Part shown: in pieces, positions 35,284 through 44,180 of the stretch
Layout of the letters: every line of letters starts with the position of its first letter
How positions within the stretch are numbered: the first letter of the stretch is position 1
Assembly: GCA_934502885.1 (NCBI GenBank)
Contig: CAKSUT010000009.1
Coordinates: forward strand, 1-64,000
DNA length: 64,000 bases
DNA from: an uncultured Eubacteriales bacterium
GTDB lineage: Bacteria > Bacillota > Clostridia > Oscillospirales > CAG-382
Direction of reading: 5' to 3'
The notes under the pieces: model-generated
Database searches by the model: none
Seen by the model: the letters and a program-made list of their open reading frames with translations, nothing else
What the model was told of the DNA's origin: nothing
Program-made: the position numbers and the translations under genes

Positions 35284-35374
35284 TATTCTGACGGAAGAGC
35301 GGTAAACCGTAAATGAGGCGTGATATCATTTTTGCTATGAAAGTACACTATTTTGTAATTTCCGATAAAAGTGT

Positions 35375-35405
35375 TGCAATTCGGCTCGGCGTAATATATA
35401 ATAAT
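35375..35405 (+). promoter_or_regulatory. promoter of the SLH protein gene
   Basis: TTGCAA at 35375-35380 and overlapping TATATA/TATAAT boxes at 35398-35405, 17-19 bases apart. Confidence 0.55.
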
Positions 35406-35447
35406 TGTACAGTATTAATGATTATTGAAGAAGAAAGGACGAAACAC

Positions 35448-38400
35448 ATGAAAAGAATACTGTCAATCGCTCTCTTAATTCTTATGCTCATCGGAGCAGC
35501 TTCAATAACCGGCATTTCCGTGTCGGCGGCAGAACCGATAAGCTTCGATTACGCCGATTCCAACAAGGGCGGCACTAACGGCTTCGTTGACAAAAAAACC
35601 TGCGGCACGCTCGAGGTCGTCGAAGAGGACGGCAGAAAAGCACTCAAATTCACTCCCGACCTCACAAGCGAAAACGCAGGTGCGGCACTCGCAATAGAGG
35701 GCTACGGTCTTGCGAAGTACGGTGCGGCATACGACACCTACAGATACGCTTCGATAGAGTATAAGTACGTTTCGACTGCGCCGAAGGCGGTTGCTTTTGC
35801 GGTTCAGCTCTGCAACTCCAACAAGGTCTTCGAGAGCGGCGGAATGACGGTTGCGGCGGATGAAACGCTCAAAACCGGAGAGTGGACGACGGCGTACTTT
35901 GACATGACGGCTGTTGACACAAAGCTTGCGACTGCTCTCGACGCACATCCCATAAATCACATCCAGCTTCGTCCGTTTGGCGGTACAAAGGTGAACGCTC
36001 TTGACGCCGGCGACGTAATCTACATAGGAAAGCTCACTTTCTCCGAAACAAACCTCAAGCCCGGCGGAACGACTGTTGAGGCAAAGCCCGTCGAAAAAAC
36101 CGAGGCAAAGGCGTCCCCTGCGACGACCGTCACTCCCGAAGCTCTCGGAGGTCCGAACACGGAGTCTCTCCCCAAGGCGGTAGGCGCGGACGACGTTATG
36201 GTAGAGCTTTCCTCGCTCACCGGCAGCTTCGTCGATAAAAAGGACAGCGGCACGCTCGAAAAGGTAACGGTGGACGGCAGACCGGCACTCAAGTATACGC
36301 CTAACCCCGAGTCACCCGACAGAGCCGCGACCGTTTCGATAGAGACAAGCGGTCTTTCGACAAAGCTCCCCTCCAAGGTTACATACGAGGAATACAGCTA
36401 TATTTCCCTCGAGTATTTCTATGCTCCCTCCGAAGAGCCTTTAAGCACCGAGATACTCATATACCTTGCAAACTCCAACAAGATTTTCGAGAAGCCCGAC
36501 GGCAAGAACAACGTAAAGTCGGCGAAGCTCGTTTCCGGAAAGTGGGCGACCGCTTACTTCGATATCACTCCGGCAAAGGCTAACCTCAAGGCGGATCTCG
36601 AAGAGCACGTGCTCAATCACATTCATGTGCGCCCGTTCAACACCACCTCCTCAAAGCTCCGTACCACCGACGTCATTTACCTCGGCAAGATAGGCTTCCA
36701 CAAGGAGGACCCCAACCCCAAGACGGAGTACGAGGTCTCCTACATTAAGAGTATCAGCGGCGCTGTCGGCGAGGATATCGCAAAGTCCACCGTTGACGCA
36801 GGCGCAGAGGTCACGCTCGCAGAATGCCCGTGGAAGGTTGAAGGCTTTGAGTTCGTCGGCTGGGAGGTAAACGGCGAGACAAAGAAGCCCGGCGACGTCA
36901 TTATCGCAGAGGGTTCAAACGACCTCACGATAGGCGCTGTGTGGAAGGAAGCCGCCGACAAGAGCAACTCCAAGGGCTTCAACTATGCAACCGGCATATT
37001 CAGCGAAATATGCGAGAAAAAGACCAATGCAACAGCGGAGACAGTTCAGGTAAACGGCATCGACACAATCCTTGCAAAGCCCGTTCCCACTGACGAAAAG
37101 CCCGGTATGCTCATTCTCGACGCTTTCAGTCTCAAAAACAAGATTAAGGTTGACCTTGACGTTTACAAGTACGTCACTCTCGTTTACAGACAGGATATCG
37201 TCACCGAAAACGAAAAAATAACCGCACCTCACGTTCAGTTCACGCGAAACAGCGGTATGTTCAAGAACGGCGTCCCACTCAAGCGTCTCGACAACACTGT
37301 AAGAAACGGCGAGTGGTGCGCAACTGCCTATGAAATCCCCGACCTTACGGAAAACTACACCGACCCCAGCGGCGTTCACAGCCTCGCTCAGGTACACGTT
37401 TACCCGTTCGGCAACAAGATACAGACAAACGAGCTTTCCGCTGACGACGCCGTATATGTTCAGGGTATGATTTTCAGCAAAGAAAAGCCTGACGACGTAA
37501 AGTACGCTCCGGCGTATATCACAGGCTACTCCGACGGCACATTCGGTCCCAATAAGACCATGACCCGTGCGCAGGCTTGCACGGTTGTGGCAAGACTCCT
37601 TGCAGGCTCCGACGAAAAGGTCACTGCCGCCGACTCAACCTCCTTTAGCGACGTTGACAGCAGTGCGTGGTACTACAAGTACGTCTCCTACTGCGAGGCA
37701 AAGGGACTTCTCAAGTCCTACAGCGGCAAGTATGAGCCTAACGGCAACATCACAAGAGCCGAGTTTGCGGAGCTTGTATACAATATGGGAATAGTTTCCG
37801 CAGGTGCGGAGAAGAAAGCCTTTACCGATGTCGGCGAGAGTCACCCGAGATACGAGGCTATAATGGCGGCGGCGTCCGCAGGTCTTGTCACGGGCTACGC
37901 AGACGGAACGTTCCTCCCCGACAGAACAATAACACGTGCGCAGGTTGTCACCGTGATAAACAACGCCTACGGCAGACACACTCTCGCTAAGCGGTATAAC
38001 GAATACGGCGGTATGTTCTCCGACGTTGACGAAAGCTCCTGGGCGGCGGGCGCAATAGTAGATTCCGCAGTTTCCCACGTCGCTCTCAAGAACCCCGGCG
38101 TTGACGAGTACGAGTGGATTTACCGTGAAGTTTTTTCCGCCGAGGTTACCGACGAGGTTCTCGCCGAGGGTAAGAAGAAGCTTGAAGAGGTAAACGCACT
38201 CGAAGAAAAGCGCATCGCCGAGATAAGAGCGACCGAAACAAAGGTCACGGTAACGGGTACGAAGTACTACTTTGCAAACGACGGCGACGACGCCAACGAC
38301 GGACTTTCCGAGGCGAAGCCGAAGAAGACAATAGGGGAACTCAACAAGCTCTCCCTCAAGCCCGGCGACGGCGTTTACTTCAAGAGAGGTGACACCTTCC

Positions 38401-39515
38401 GAGGCGGCATAATCGGCAGAAGCGGAGTCACCTATACGGCATACGGCACGGGCGACAAGCCCAAGCTCTATGCTTCCCCGGCAAACTTCGCAGGTGCGGA
38501 CAACTGGGAGCTTACCTCCACACCCAACGTATGGAAGCTCAAGACTCCGATTAAGAACGATGTCGGTCTTGTCGTATTCGACGAAGGAAAGGCATGGACG
38601 GAGAAGTTCATCAAGGGCGCAAAGGGCTTCACCGGAGACCTTTCTCAGATAAATGTTGACCTCGGTATGTGGCACGACGTTTCCGCACCGACGAATGTCG
38701 AGGGATATCTCTACGTCCGCAGTGACAAGGGCAATCCCGGTTCGCTCTACTCTTCAATTGAAGTAAACCCGAGAGAGCATATACTCAAGGCGTCCGACGG
38801 CATTGTCGTCGATAACCTCTGCTTCAAGTACGGCGGCGCACACGGTGTCAGCGCAGGCAATATAAACGGTCTTACAGTGCAGAACTGTGAGTTCGGCTGG
38901 ATCGGCGGCTCGTGGTTCAGAACCGACACCTTCTCTCGCTACGGCAACGCTGTCGAGGTTTACGGCGGATGCGACGGATATACGGTCAATAACTGCTACA
39001 TATATCAGATCTACGACGCCGGCGTTACGCATCAGTACACCGAGGGCGGAAATATCGATATCGAGATGAAGAACATAAAGTATACGAATAATGTCATCAC
39101 CGACACAATCTATACCGTCGAGTACTTCATTCACAAGCCTGACGCAGGCAAGGTTCACAGAATGGTCAACGTCGATATCTCCGGCAACCTCTTCATGCGT
39201 TCCGGCTACGGCTGGGGTGCAGACCCGTCGAGAAGTGCGCATATCAAGGGCTGGAATACCTACAACGAAGCGGAGAATTTCACGATATCGAACAATATCT
39301 TCTGCCTCTCCAAAGCGAATATGATTATGGTCGGCGCTCAGGTTACGGCATGGGAGCCCAAGACAAGCGGCAACACCTACATTCAGAATTTCGACTCGCA
39401 GTTCGGCAATATCGGCGCAAACAGCACAAAGTTCATCGGCACGATGGAGGCATATCTTAAGAGTGCGGGAGACGGCGACGCAAAGGTTTATTTCCTCCCG
39501 GCACTCGAAAAGTGA
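35448..39515 (+). CDS. large exported SLH-domain protein with three repeat domains and a C-terminal beta-helix
   Basis: A 1355-residue surface protein. A signal peptide (1 to about 28) follows the ATG at 35448 (ribosome site GAAAGGACG). Three related beta-rich domains of about 170 residues lie at about 30-205, 245-430 and 505-680; each ends with HIQLRPFG, HIHVRPFN or QVHVYPFG. A Listeria-Bacteroides-type repeat (about 430-500; GFEFVGWEV) stands between the second and third. Three SLH repeats (about 683-877; ITGYSDGTFGPNKTMTRAQA) are internal instead of terminal, so attachment to cell-wall polymer leaves both ends free. Residues 935-1355 form a right-handed beta-helix of the pectate-lyase-like type (GTKYYFANDGDDANDG start). 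The function is probably glycan binding or cleavage. A leaderless paralogue of the beta-helix follows. Confidence 0.88.
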   Translation: MKRILSIALLILMLIGAASITGISVSAAEPISFDYADSNKGGTNGFVDKKTCGTLEVVEEDGRKALKFTPDLTSENAGAALAIEGYGLAKYGAAYDTYRYASIEYKYVSTAPKAVAFAVQLCNSNKVFESGGMTVAADETLKTGEWTTAYFDMTAVDTKLATALDAHPINHIQLRPFGGTKVNALDAGDVIYIGKLTFSETNLKPGGTTVEAKPVEKTEAKASPATTVTPEALGGPNTESLPKAVGADDVMVELSSLTGSFVDKKDSGTLEKVTVDGRPALKYTPNPESPDRAATVSIETSGLSTKLPSKVTYEEYSYISLEYFYAPSEEPLSTEILIYLANSNKIFEKPDGKNNVKSAKLVSGKWATAYFDITPAKANLKADLEEHVLNHIHVRPFNTTSSKLRTTDVIYLGKIGFHKEDPNPKTEYEVSYIKSISGAVGEDIAKSTVDAGAEVTLAECPWKVEGFEFVGWEVNGETKKPGDVIIAEGSNDLTIGAVWKEAADKSNSKGFNYATGIFSEICEKKTNATAETVQVNGIDTILAKPVPTDEKPGMLILDAFSLKNKIKVDLDVYKYVTLVYRQDIVTENEKITAPHVQFTRNSGMFKNGVPLKRLDNTVRNGEWCATAYEIPDLTENYTDPSGVHSLAQVHVYPFGNKIQTNELSADDAVYVQGMIFSKEKPDDVKYAPAYITGYSDGTFGPNKTMTRAQACTVVARLLAGSDEKVTAADSTSFSDVDSSAWYYKYVSYCEAKGLLKSYSGKYEPNGNITRAEFAELVYNMGIVSAGAEKKAFTDVGESHPRYEAIMAAASAGLVTGYADGTFLPDRTITRAQVVTVINNAYGRHTLAKRYNEYGGMFSDVDESSWAAGAIVDSAVSHVALKNPGVDEYEWIYREVFSAEVTDEVLAEGKKKLEEVNALEEKRIAEIRATETKVTVTGTKYYFANDGDDANDGLSEAKPKKTIGELNKLSLKPGDGVYFKRGDTFRGGIIGRSGVTYTAYGTGDKPKLYASPANFAGADNWELTSTPNVWKLKTPIKNDVGLVVFDEGKAWTEKFIKGAKGFTGDLSQINVDLGMWHDVSAPTNVEGYLYVRSDKGNPGSLYSSIEVNPREHILKASDGIVVDNLCFKYGGAHGVSAGNINGLTVQNCEFGWIGGSWFRTDTFSRYGNAVEVYGGCDGYTVNNCYIYQIYDAGVTHQYTEGGNIDIEMKNIKYTNNVITDTIYTVEYFIHKPDAGKVHRMVNVDISGNLFMRSGYGWGADPSRSAHIKGWNTYNEAENFTISNNIFCLSKANMIMVGAQVTAWEPKTSGNTYIQNFDSQFGNIGANSTKFIGTMEAYLKSAGDGDAKVYFLPALEK

Positions 39516-39587
39516 GCGCAGACTTTTTACAACAGCATAAAAGGCGGCTGACGGACGCTACCGATGCCGTCCCGAAAGGACACAGTC

Positions 39588-40979
39588 ATGAATACAGTAA
39601 TAACCGATAAAAAAGCGGCGGCGGAGTACGTTGCCGAAATCGACAGAAAAGCCGAGGAGCTTAAAAATATCATTATCATGGCGCATGATACGGTTCGCCC
39701 CGTCGGCACGAAGTATTACGTTTCCGAAAACGGCGACGACGCAAACGACGGCATCTCGCCGGAAACACCCGTCAAGACCTTTGACGGAGTGGCAAAGCTG
39801 CCTCTTGTATCGGGAGATGCGGTTCTCTTTAAGAGAGGGGAGACCTTCAGAGGCTGTCTTACCGCAAAGACGGGTATCACATACTCGGCATACGGCGAGG
39901 GCAAAAAGCCGCTTCTCACAAATTCTCTCCGCAACTACGCCGACCCTGCAATCTGGGAGGAGACCGACACTCCGAATGTCTATAAGCTCACAATTCCGCT
40001 CACGAACGACGCCGGAATTGCCGTCTTTGACGACACCCTCTGGAGCGAAAAGCGCATAAAGGGACGTCCGGAGTTTCCCGAGGGAAAGCTCTCCGACCTC
40101 GACTGCGACCTTGCAATGTGGCACGATGTTCCGCTTCCCATGAAAGAGACCGGGTACGTTTACCTGCGCAGTGACAAGGGCAACCCCGGCGAGCGTTTTA
40201 AGAGTATCGAGATCGGCACGAGAATGAATATCGTAAGAGTGCCCGGAGTAAACGATGTCATATTCGATAACCTCTGCTTCAAGTACGGCGGCGCGCACGG
40301 TATCGGTACGGGTCACATAATGGGTCTTACCGTCCAGTACTGCGAGTTCGGCTTCATCGGCGGCTCGTGGTTCAGAACCGATATACTCTCCCGTTACGGC
40401 AACGCAATAGAGATATACGGCGGCGCACGTGACTACAAGGTGCGGTATAATTACATCTATCAGATATACGACGCCGGAATCACGCATCAGTACAAGAACG
40501 GTCCGGACGCCGTTGTAATGGCGGATATCGAGTATTCGCACAACCTCGTCGAGGACACCTCGTATTCTATTGAGTACTTCCTCACCGAGGCGGTTGACGT
40601 CGAAATAAAGCCCGAGCGTTACATGAAGGATATCTCCATGCACGACAACATTCTCCGCCGCTGCGGCATGGGCTTCGGCGATCAGCGTCCCGACAAGTCG
40701 AGAGCGGCGCATATCAAGGGCTGGCATCACACGAATAAGGCGTGGAACTACAGCATAAGAGACAACATCTTCTGCGGTTCAAAGTATATGCTTCTCCACG
40801 TCGGCGACGAAAACGATGCATGGCTTCCTGAAATGAGCGGAAATACCTACGTTCAGGAGAAGGGCAAGAACTTCGGTATCTTCGGCATGGACGAAGTTGT
40901 ACACCTCGTTGACGGTAATATCGGAAAGCTCCTTGACGAAACGGTTCACGAAAAGGACGGCATTATGATAGTGCTTTAA
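39588..40979 (+). CDS. leaderless right-handed beta-helix protein, paralogue of the SLH protein C-terminus
   Basis: A 463-residue protein almost collinear with residues 935-1355 of the preceding SLH protein. It has GTKYYVSENGDDANDGIS, FKRGETFRGCL, LCFKYGGAHGIG, and a GGSWFRTDILSRYGNAIEIYGG phrase that is nearly identical in both. The start at 39588 is set by GAAAGGA. It has no signal peptide, SLH repeats or membrane segment, so it should stay in the cytoplasm. The gap from the SLH gene is 72 bases, indicating co-transcription. Either it acts inside the cell on imported oligosaccharides, or it is exported by an unknown route or bound to the SLH protein. The enzyme class is not known; beta-helices include lyases, epimerases and hydrolases. 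Confidence 0.82.
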   Translation: MNTVITDKKAAAEYVAEIDRKAEELKNIIIMAHDTVRPVGTKYYVSENGDDANDGISPETPVKTFDGVAKLPLVSGDAVLFKRGETFRGCLTAKTGITYSAYGEGKKPLLTNSLRNYADPAIWEETDTPNVYKLTIPLTNDAGIAVFDDTLWSEKRIKGRPEFPEGKLSDLDCDLAMWHDVPLPMKETGYVYLRSDKGNPGERFKSIEIGTRMNIVRVPGVNDVIFDNLCFKYGGAHGIGTGHIMGLTVQYCEFGFIGGSWFRTDILSRYGNAIEIYGGARDYKVRYNYIYQIYDAGITHQYKNGPDAVVMADIEYSHNLVEDTSYSIEYFLTEAVDVEIKPERYMKDISMHDNILRRCGMGFGDQRPDKSRAAHIKGWHHTNKAWNYSIRDNIFCGSKYMLLHVGDENDAWLPEMSGNTYVQEKGKNFGIFGMDEVVHLVDGNIGKLLDETVHEKDGIMIVL

Positions 40980-41036
40980 AAGCACGGCGCATGTATTCGG
41001 ATATAAAGCCGGATGCAAGGATGCAAAGACACAAAG

Positions 41037-41110
41037 GCGGAAAACAGCCCCGTATGTGCGGCGGCTGTTTTCCGCGCGAGACTGCGAAAAATCGCGAGAC
41101 TGCGAAAAAT
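41037..41110. other. hairpin and short direct repeat
   Basis: GCGGAAAACAGCC (41037-41049) pairs perfectly with GGCTGTTTTCCGC (41063-41075) and probably ends transcription of the beta-helix genes, although no T-run follows. It is followed by two direct copies of CGCGAGACTGCGAAAAAT. Confidence 0.6.
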
Positions 41111-41185
41111 CGCGAAAAGTGCGTGAGAATAAAAATGTACAGCGTGTGAACTTCCGCACTTTTCCTTTTTTTTTTGCAAAAGCTC

Positions 41186-41214
41186 TTGACAAACGTAATT
41201 ATCTGTGGTATAAT
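41186..41214 (+). promoter_or_regulatory. promoter of tRNA-Ser
   Basis: Consensus TTGACA (41186-41191), 17 bases ending TGTGG, TATAAT (41209-41214). Confidence 0.85.
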
Positions 41215-41261
41215 AGCAAAGTGGTCGGAACGAAAAGTATCCGATTTATAACGGACACTAT

Positions 41262-41353
41262 GGAGAAGTCGCGTAGCTGGTCGAGCGCGCACGATTGGAA
41301 ATCGTGTAACCGTCAAAAGCGGTTCGAGAGTTCGAATCTCTCCTTCTCCGCCA
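41262..41353 (+). tRNA. tRNA-Ser (anticodon GGA)
   Basis: 92 bases with encoded CCA. The acceptor stem GGAGAAG pairs with CTTCTCC, G is the discriminator, the anticodon arm CACGATTGGAAATCGTG exposes GGA, the long variable arm expected of serine tRNA is present, and the T arm reads GAGAGTTCGAATCTCTC. Confidence 0.96.
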
Positions 41354-41608
41354 GAATAAGTGACTTTACATAGTGGATGTGGAGTCATTTATTTTTTTGT
41401 TGGTGTGACGAGAGATGAGAAAAGGGCGGTTTTGCTTGCAAAATTGTGAACGTCCGGGGGACGTTCGGAAAGCCCGAGTGCGTGCCGCGAGCGGCAGCGA
41501 AGCTGCAAAACGAAGCATCTCTCCCAAGCTGTCGTAAAAGTGACTTTGCATGGATGAGTGCTGAGTCGTTTCCTATAATGATGAATTGAACAAAAGGGAG
41601 TGTTTTTT
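41354..41608 (+). terminator. tRNA-Ser terminator and a second diverged copy
   Basis: AAGTGACT (41358) pairs with AGTCATTT, followed by ATTTTTTT: the tRNA terminator. A diverged direct copy of this whole hairpin (AAGTGACTTTGCATGG...AGTCGTTT) is at 41537-41571, directly before the amidohydrolase-acyltransferase gene. The 150 bases between them hold no gene. A CCTATAATG box follows the second copy and may be a promoter. Confidence 0.55.
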
Positions 41609-43321
41609 GTGTCAGGTAAAGGAAAAGCAAAGCTATACGATATGCACATACACACGCACGGCGACACTGTTTGCTCCGAACAGCTTCTGGATAGTATGAG
41701 TAAAGCGGGGATATACGGAGGCTGTATTTTCTCCGACGCACCGCTTCTTGACTTGGATGACGGCTCGTTGTTTTGCGAAGGAAGACCGTTTGAGGAAAGG
41801 CTTAATACGGTTTTGAAGTGGACAAATGGTCGTGAGGATAGGCTTTTCCCCGTTTTGTGGATTCATCCCGATGAGGAGAATATAATTGAGAAAATCCATA
41901 TTGCCGCAGAATCCGGAATTTGCGCATTTAAAATTATATGCAATAATTTTTATGTATACGAAGAAAAGTCGATAAATCTTTTGCGCGAAATTGCAAAACT
42001 GAACAAGCCTGTGATTTTTCATTCCGGCATTTTATGGGACGGAGGCGTTTCCTCCAAGTACAACAGACCGTTGAATTGGGAGGCGCTTTTGGATATTGAG
42101 GGGTTGAAATTCTCCATGGGTCATTGTTCGTGGCCTTGGATTGACGAATGTATCGCTCTCTACGGAAAATTCCTTAATTCTCTGACTCAAAAAAACACAG
42201 CCGAAATGTTCTTTGACATAACTCCCGGTACGCCGGAGATTTATCGGGAGGAGCTTTTTACAAAGCTTTACACAGTCGGATATGATGTCGGAAACAATGT
42301 TATGTTCGGTACTGATTGCACCGGAAACAGCTACAAGCATGAATGGGCTGAAAAGTGGCTCGAAATTGACAGAAAAATACTGTTTAATCTCGGTATCAGC
42401 AGAGAGAACTACGAAAAAATATACTCCGATAACCTTCTCAGGTTCTTAGATAAGACAGAAATCGAAATCAGTCGTGTTTCTCCCGTCCCGGACGATTCAA
42501 ATTCATGGTATTTCGGAAATAAACAAACCGAAGATGTGATATCAAAGTGGTATGATAAGCTGGGCTTTGAAGACTGTTTCCGAGATGAATTTGAAAAATG
42601 CCTGAAAAGCACTCCGATATCCGACGCAATTTCGTTGGGAACATATGATTTGGAATCAGAGAATGGAAAGAAGAATCTACTTTCGTTTTTGTTTATGTGT
42701 GAGGAGCTGAGCAGAAAATATAGGGAAAGAGGAATAAGCGAGGATATATTGACAGATACCCTCGGCGATATCGTCCGTTGGTGCGGCGTATGGAGCGAAA
42801 TCAAGGGGGAACTGTATTTGGGAGAGCTCAAATGGCTTTCAAACCACCTCGGATTTAAGCTCTTTAAGCTTGGCAGATTGCAGTTTTGCATGGGAAAGAC
42901 CGAAAACGACATTGATAAGCTTGGAATTAAAAGAGGGGACAATGTTATAGAGATACATATTCCGTCCGGCGAACCTCTGGATACTAACGAGTGTAAAGAA
43001 TCAATCGAAGAGGCAAGGAAGTTTTTCGAAAAATATTTCCCGAAATTTAAATATGAATATTTTTCCTGTCATTCGTGGCTTTTGGACGAGACTTTGAAAC
43101 GGTTTTTGCCTGATGACAGCAATATAATTAAATTCGGCAATATGTTTGAGAAATGTACATCGGACAAATCGGAGGATATTTTTAAATATGTTTTCGGATG
43201 GAATGTGAGAAGATATTGTCTTAAAAATTGTCAGTGCAGTTCGTCATTTGCGAAAAGGGTAAAGGAGTATGCGCTCAGCGGCGGAGAATTTTTCACAACG
43301 CTCGGCTTTATAAAGAAGTGA
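41609..43321 (+). CDS. amidohydrolase fused to a GNAT-like acyltransferase domain
   Basis: A 570-residue two-part protein, started at the GTG at 41609 because AAGGGAG ends 9 bases upstream; the GTG at 41600 is too close. Residues 1-285 form a PF04909-like amidohydrolase: HIHTH metal motif near residue 15, IFHSG, GHCSWPW and GTDCTGN follow. Residues 290-570 resemble the acyltransferase family with paired NAT_N and GNAT_C domains (formerly DUF5596): LGRLQFCMG and FSCHSWLLDETLKRFLPDDSNI are close to that family's consensus. It stands alone between two tRNA genes and has visibly lower G+C than its neighbours (AAT, ATA and AAA codons are frequent), suggesting transfer. The combination hints at hydrolysis and re-acylation of the same class of compound, which is speculative. 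Confidence 0.82.
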   Translation: MSGKGKAKLYDMHIHTHGDTVCSEQLLDSMSKAGIYGGCIFSDAPLLDLDDGSLFCEGRPFEERLNTVLKWTNGREDRLFPVLWIHPDEENIIEKIHIAAESGICAFKIICNNFYVYEEKSINLLREIAKLNKPVIFHSGILWDGGVSSKYNRPLNWEALLDIEGLKFSMGHCSWPWIDECIALYGKFLNSLTQKNTAEMFFDITPGTPEIYREELFTKLYTVGYDVGNNVMFGTDCTGNSYKHEWAEKWLEIDRKILFNLGISRENYEKIYSDNLLRFLDKTEIEISRVSPVPDDSNSWYFGNKQTEDVISKWYDKLGFEDCFRDEFEKCLKSTPISDAISLGTYDLESENGKKNLLSFLFMCEELSRKYRERGISEDILTDTLGDIVRWCGVWSEIKGELYLGELKWLSNHLGFKLFKLGRLQFCMGKTENDIDKLGIKRGDNVIEIHIPSGEPLDTNECKESIEEARKFFEKYFPKFKYEYFSCHSWLLDETLKRFLPDDSNIIKFGNMFEKCTSDKSEDIFKYVFGWNVRRYCLKNCQCSSSFAKRVKEYALSGGEFFTTLGFIKK

Positions 43322-43734
43322 AATTGAAAATAGTATAGTCGTGCTTTGAAACACAGGCGGCAATGAAGCTTTTATCTTCGTTGCCGCTTCGATTTTTTGC
43401 ATTTTTTCATTTCTATTGACATAAGGTCAGAAGCGTAGTTCGGTCAAAAAATGCCGATGATAAATACACTGAAGCTATTGAAGGAGAAAACCGAAGCATG
43501 AAAAGAAAAAGCCGCACACGAGACGATATTTCTATGTAAAACCGGTGGAGTGATACAGCCGTGCTACGCACGTCTTGCGTATTCGGCATAAATGCCTCGT
43601 ACCAAAATGCTAAAGAACAATTTATCTCGGCGGTACGCACAGCAATGGAAGAAATGCGAAACGCAGTGAGCATTTTCTTCGGGAGCAAGCTTTGCTTGCT
43701 CTGACCTCTTGGGGTTCAAATCCCTGCCAAATAA

Positions 43735-43772
43735 AAACAAAGTCACAGCACCTATGGTACTGTGACCTTGTT
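43735..43772 (-). terminator. terminator-like hairpin (repeat copy)
   Basis: On the minus strand AAGGTCACAGTACC pairs with GGTGCTGTGACTTT, followed by GTTTTTATTT. It is a diverged copy of the tRNA-Thr terminator and has no intact gene before it. Confidence 0.6.
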
Positions 43773-43911
43773 TGGAGCTGGTGGAGGGATACAGCCGTGC
43801 TACGCACGTCTTGCGTACTCGGCATAAATGCCTCGTACCAAAATGCTAAAAACCCGCCACAGGCGGCTTTTCTTAACGCATTTTGCCCCCTTGGGGTTCA
43901 AATCCCTGCCA

Positions 43912-43953
43912 AATAAAAACAAAACCGCAACACCTAACGGTATTACGGTTTTG
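43912..43953 (-). terminator. terminator of tRNA-Thr
   Basis: On the minus strand CAAAACCG pairs with CGGTTTTG around a 16-base loop, followed by TTTTTATTT. Confidence 0.8.
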
Positions 43954-43954
43954 T

Positions 43955-44029
43955 TGGAGCTGGTGGAGGGATTTGAACCCTCGGCCTATTGATTACGAAT
44001 CAATTGCGCTACCCCTGCGCCACACCAGC
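43955..44029 (-). tRNA. tRNA-Thr (anticodon CGT)
   Basis: 75 bases including encoded CCA. The acceptor stem GCTGGTG pairs with CACCAGC, the anticodon stem ATTGA/TCAAT encloses TTCGTAA (anticodon CGT), and the T arm GAGGGTTCAAATCCCTC is complete. Confidence 0.95.
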
Positions 44030-44062
44030 GTGTCAAATGTCTCTGTGACCTCTGACTTTGAT

Positions 44063-44091
44063 ATTATACCACATATGCGAGCAATTGTCAA
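44063..44091 (-). promoter_or_regulatory. promoter of tRNA-Thr
   Basis: Minus strand TTGACA (44086-44091), 17-base spacer ending TGTGG, TATAAT (44063-44068). Confidence 0.85.
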
Positions 44092-44180
44092 GAGTTTTTG
44101 CGAAAAAAGTGTAACAAAATACAATGCGGCAAAAGCTCCGGTATATCAGGGCTTTTGCCGCCTGCATGAGAAATTATCCG

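Larger units (their letters stand above)
43322..43954. repeat. tRNA-derived tandem repeats between the fusion gene and tRNA-Thr
   Basis: No gene lies in these 630 bases. A segment with GTGGAG.GATACAGCCGTGC, the hairpin TACGCA-CGTCT-TGCGTA and GGCATAAATGCC occurs at 43544-43615 and again at 43781-43850. Each is followed by a fragment of a tRNA 3' half (TTGGGGTTCAAATCCCTGCC at 43710 and 43891), AATAAAAACAAA and a hairpin. The second copy ends where tRNA-Thr begins; before each repeat stands the reverse complement of the tRNA-Thr 3' end (TGGAGCTGGTGGAGGGAT). Confidence 0.75.

Noticed and set aside
43564..43916. Short open frames between the fusion gene and tRNA-Thr
   Set aside because: They translate the tRNA-derived repeats in several frames; similar peptides arise only because the DNA is repeated.
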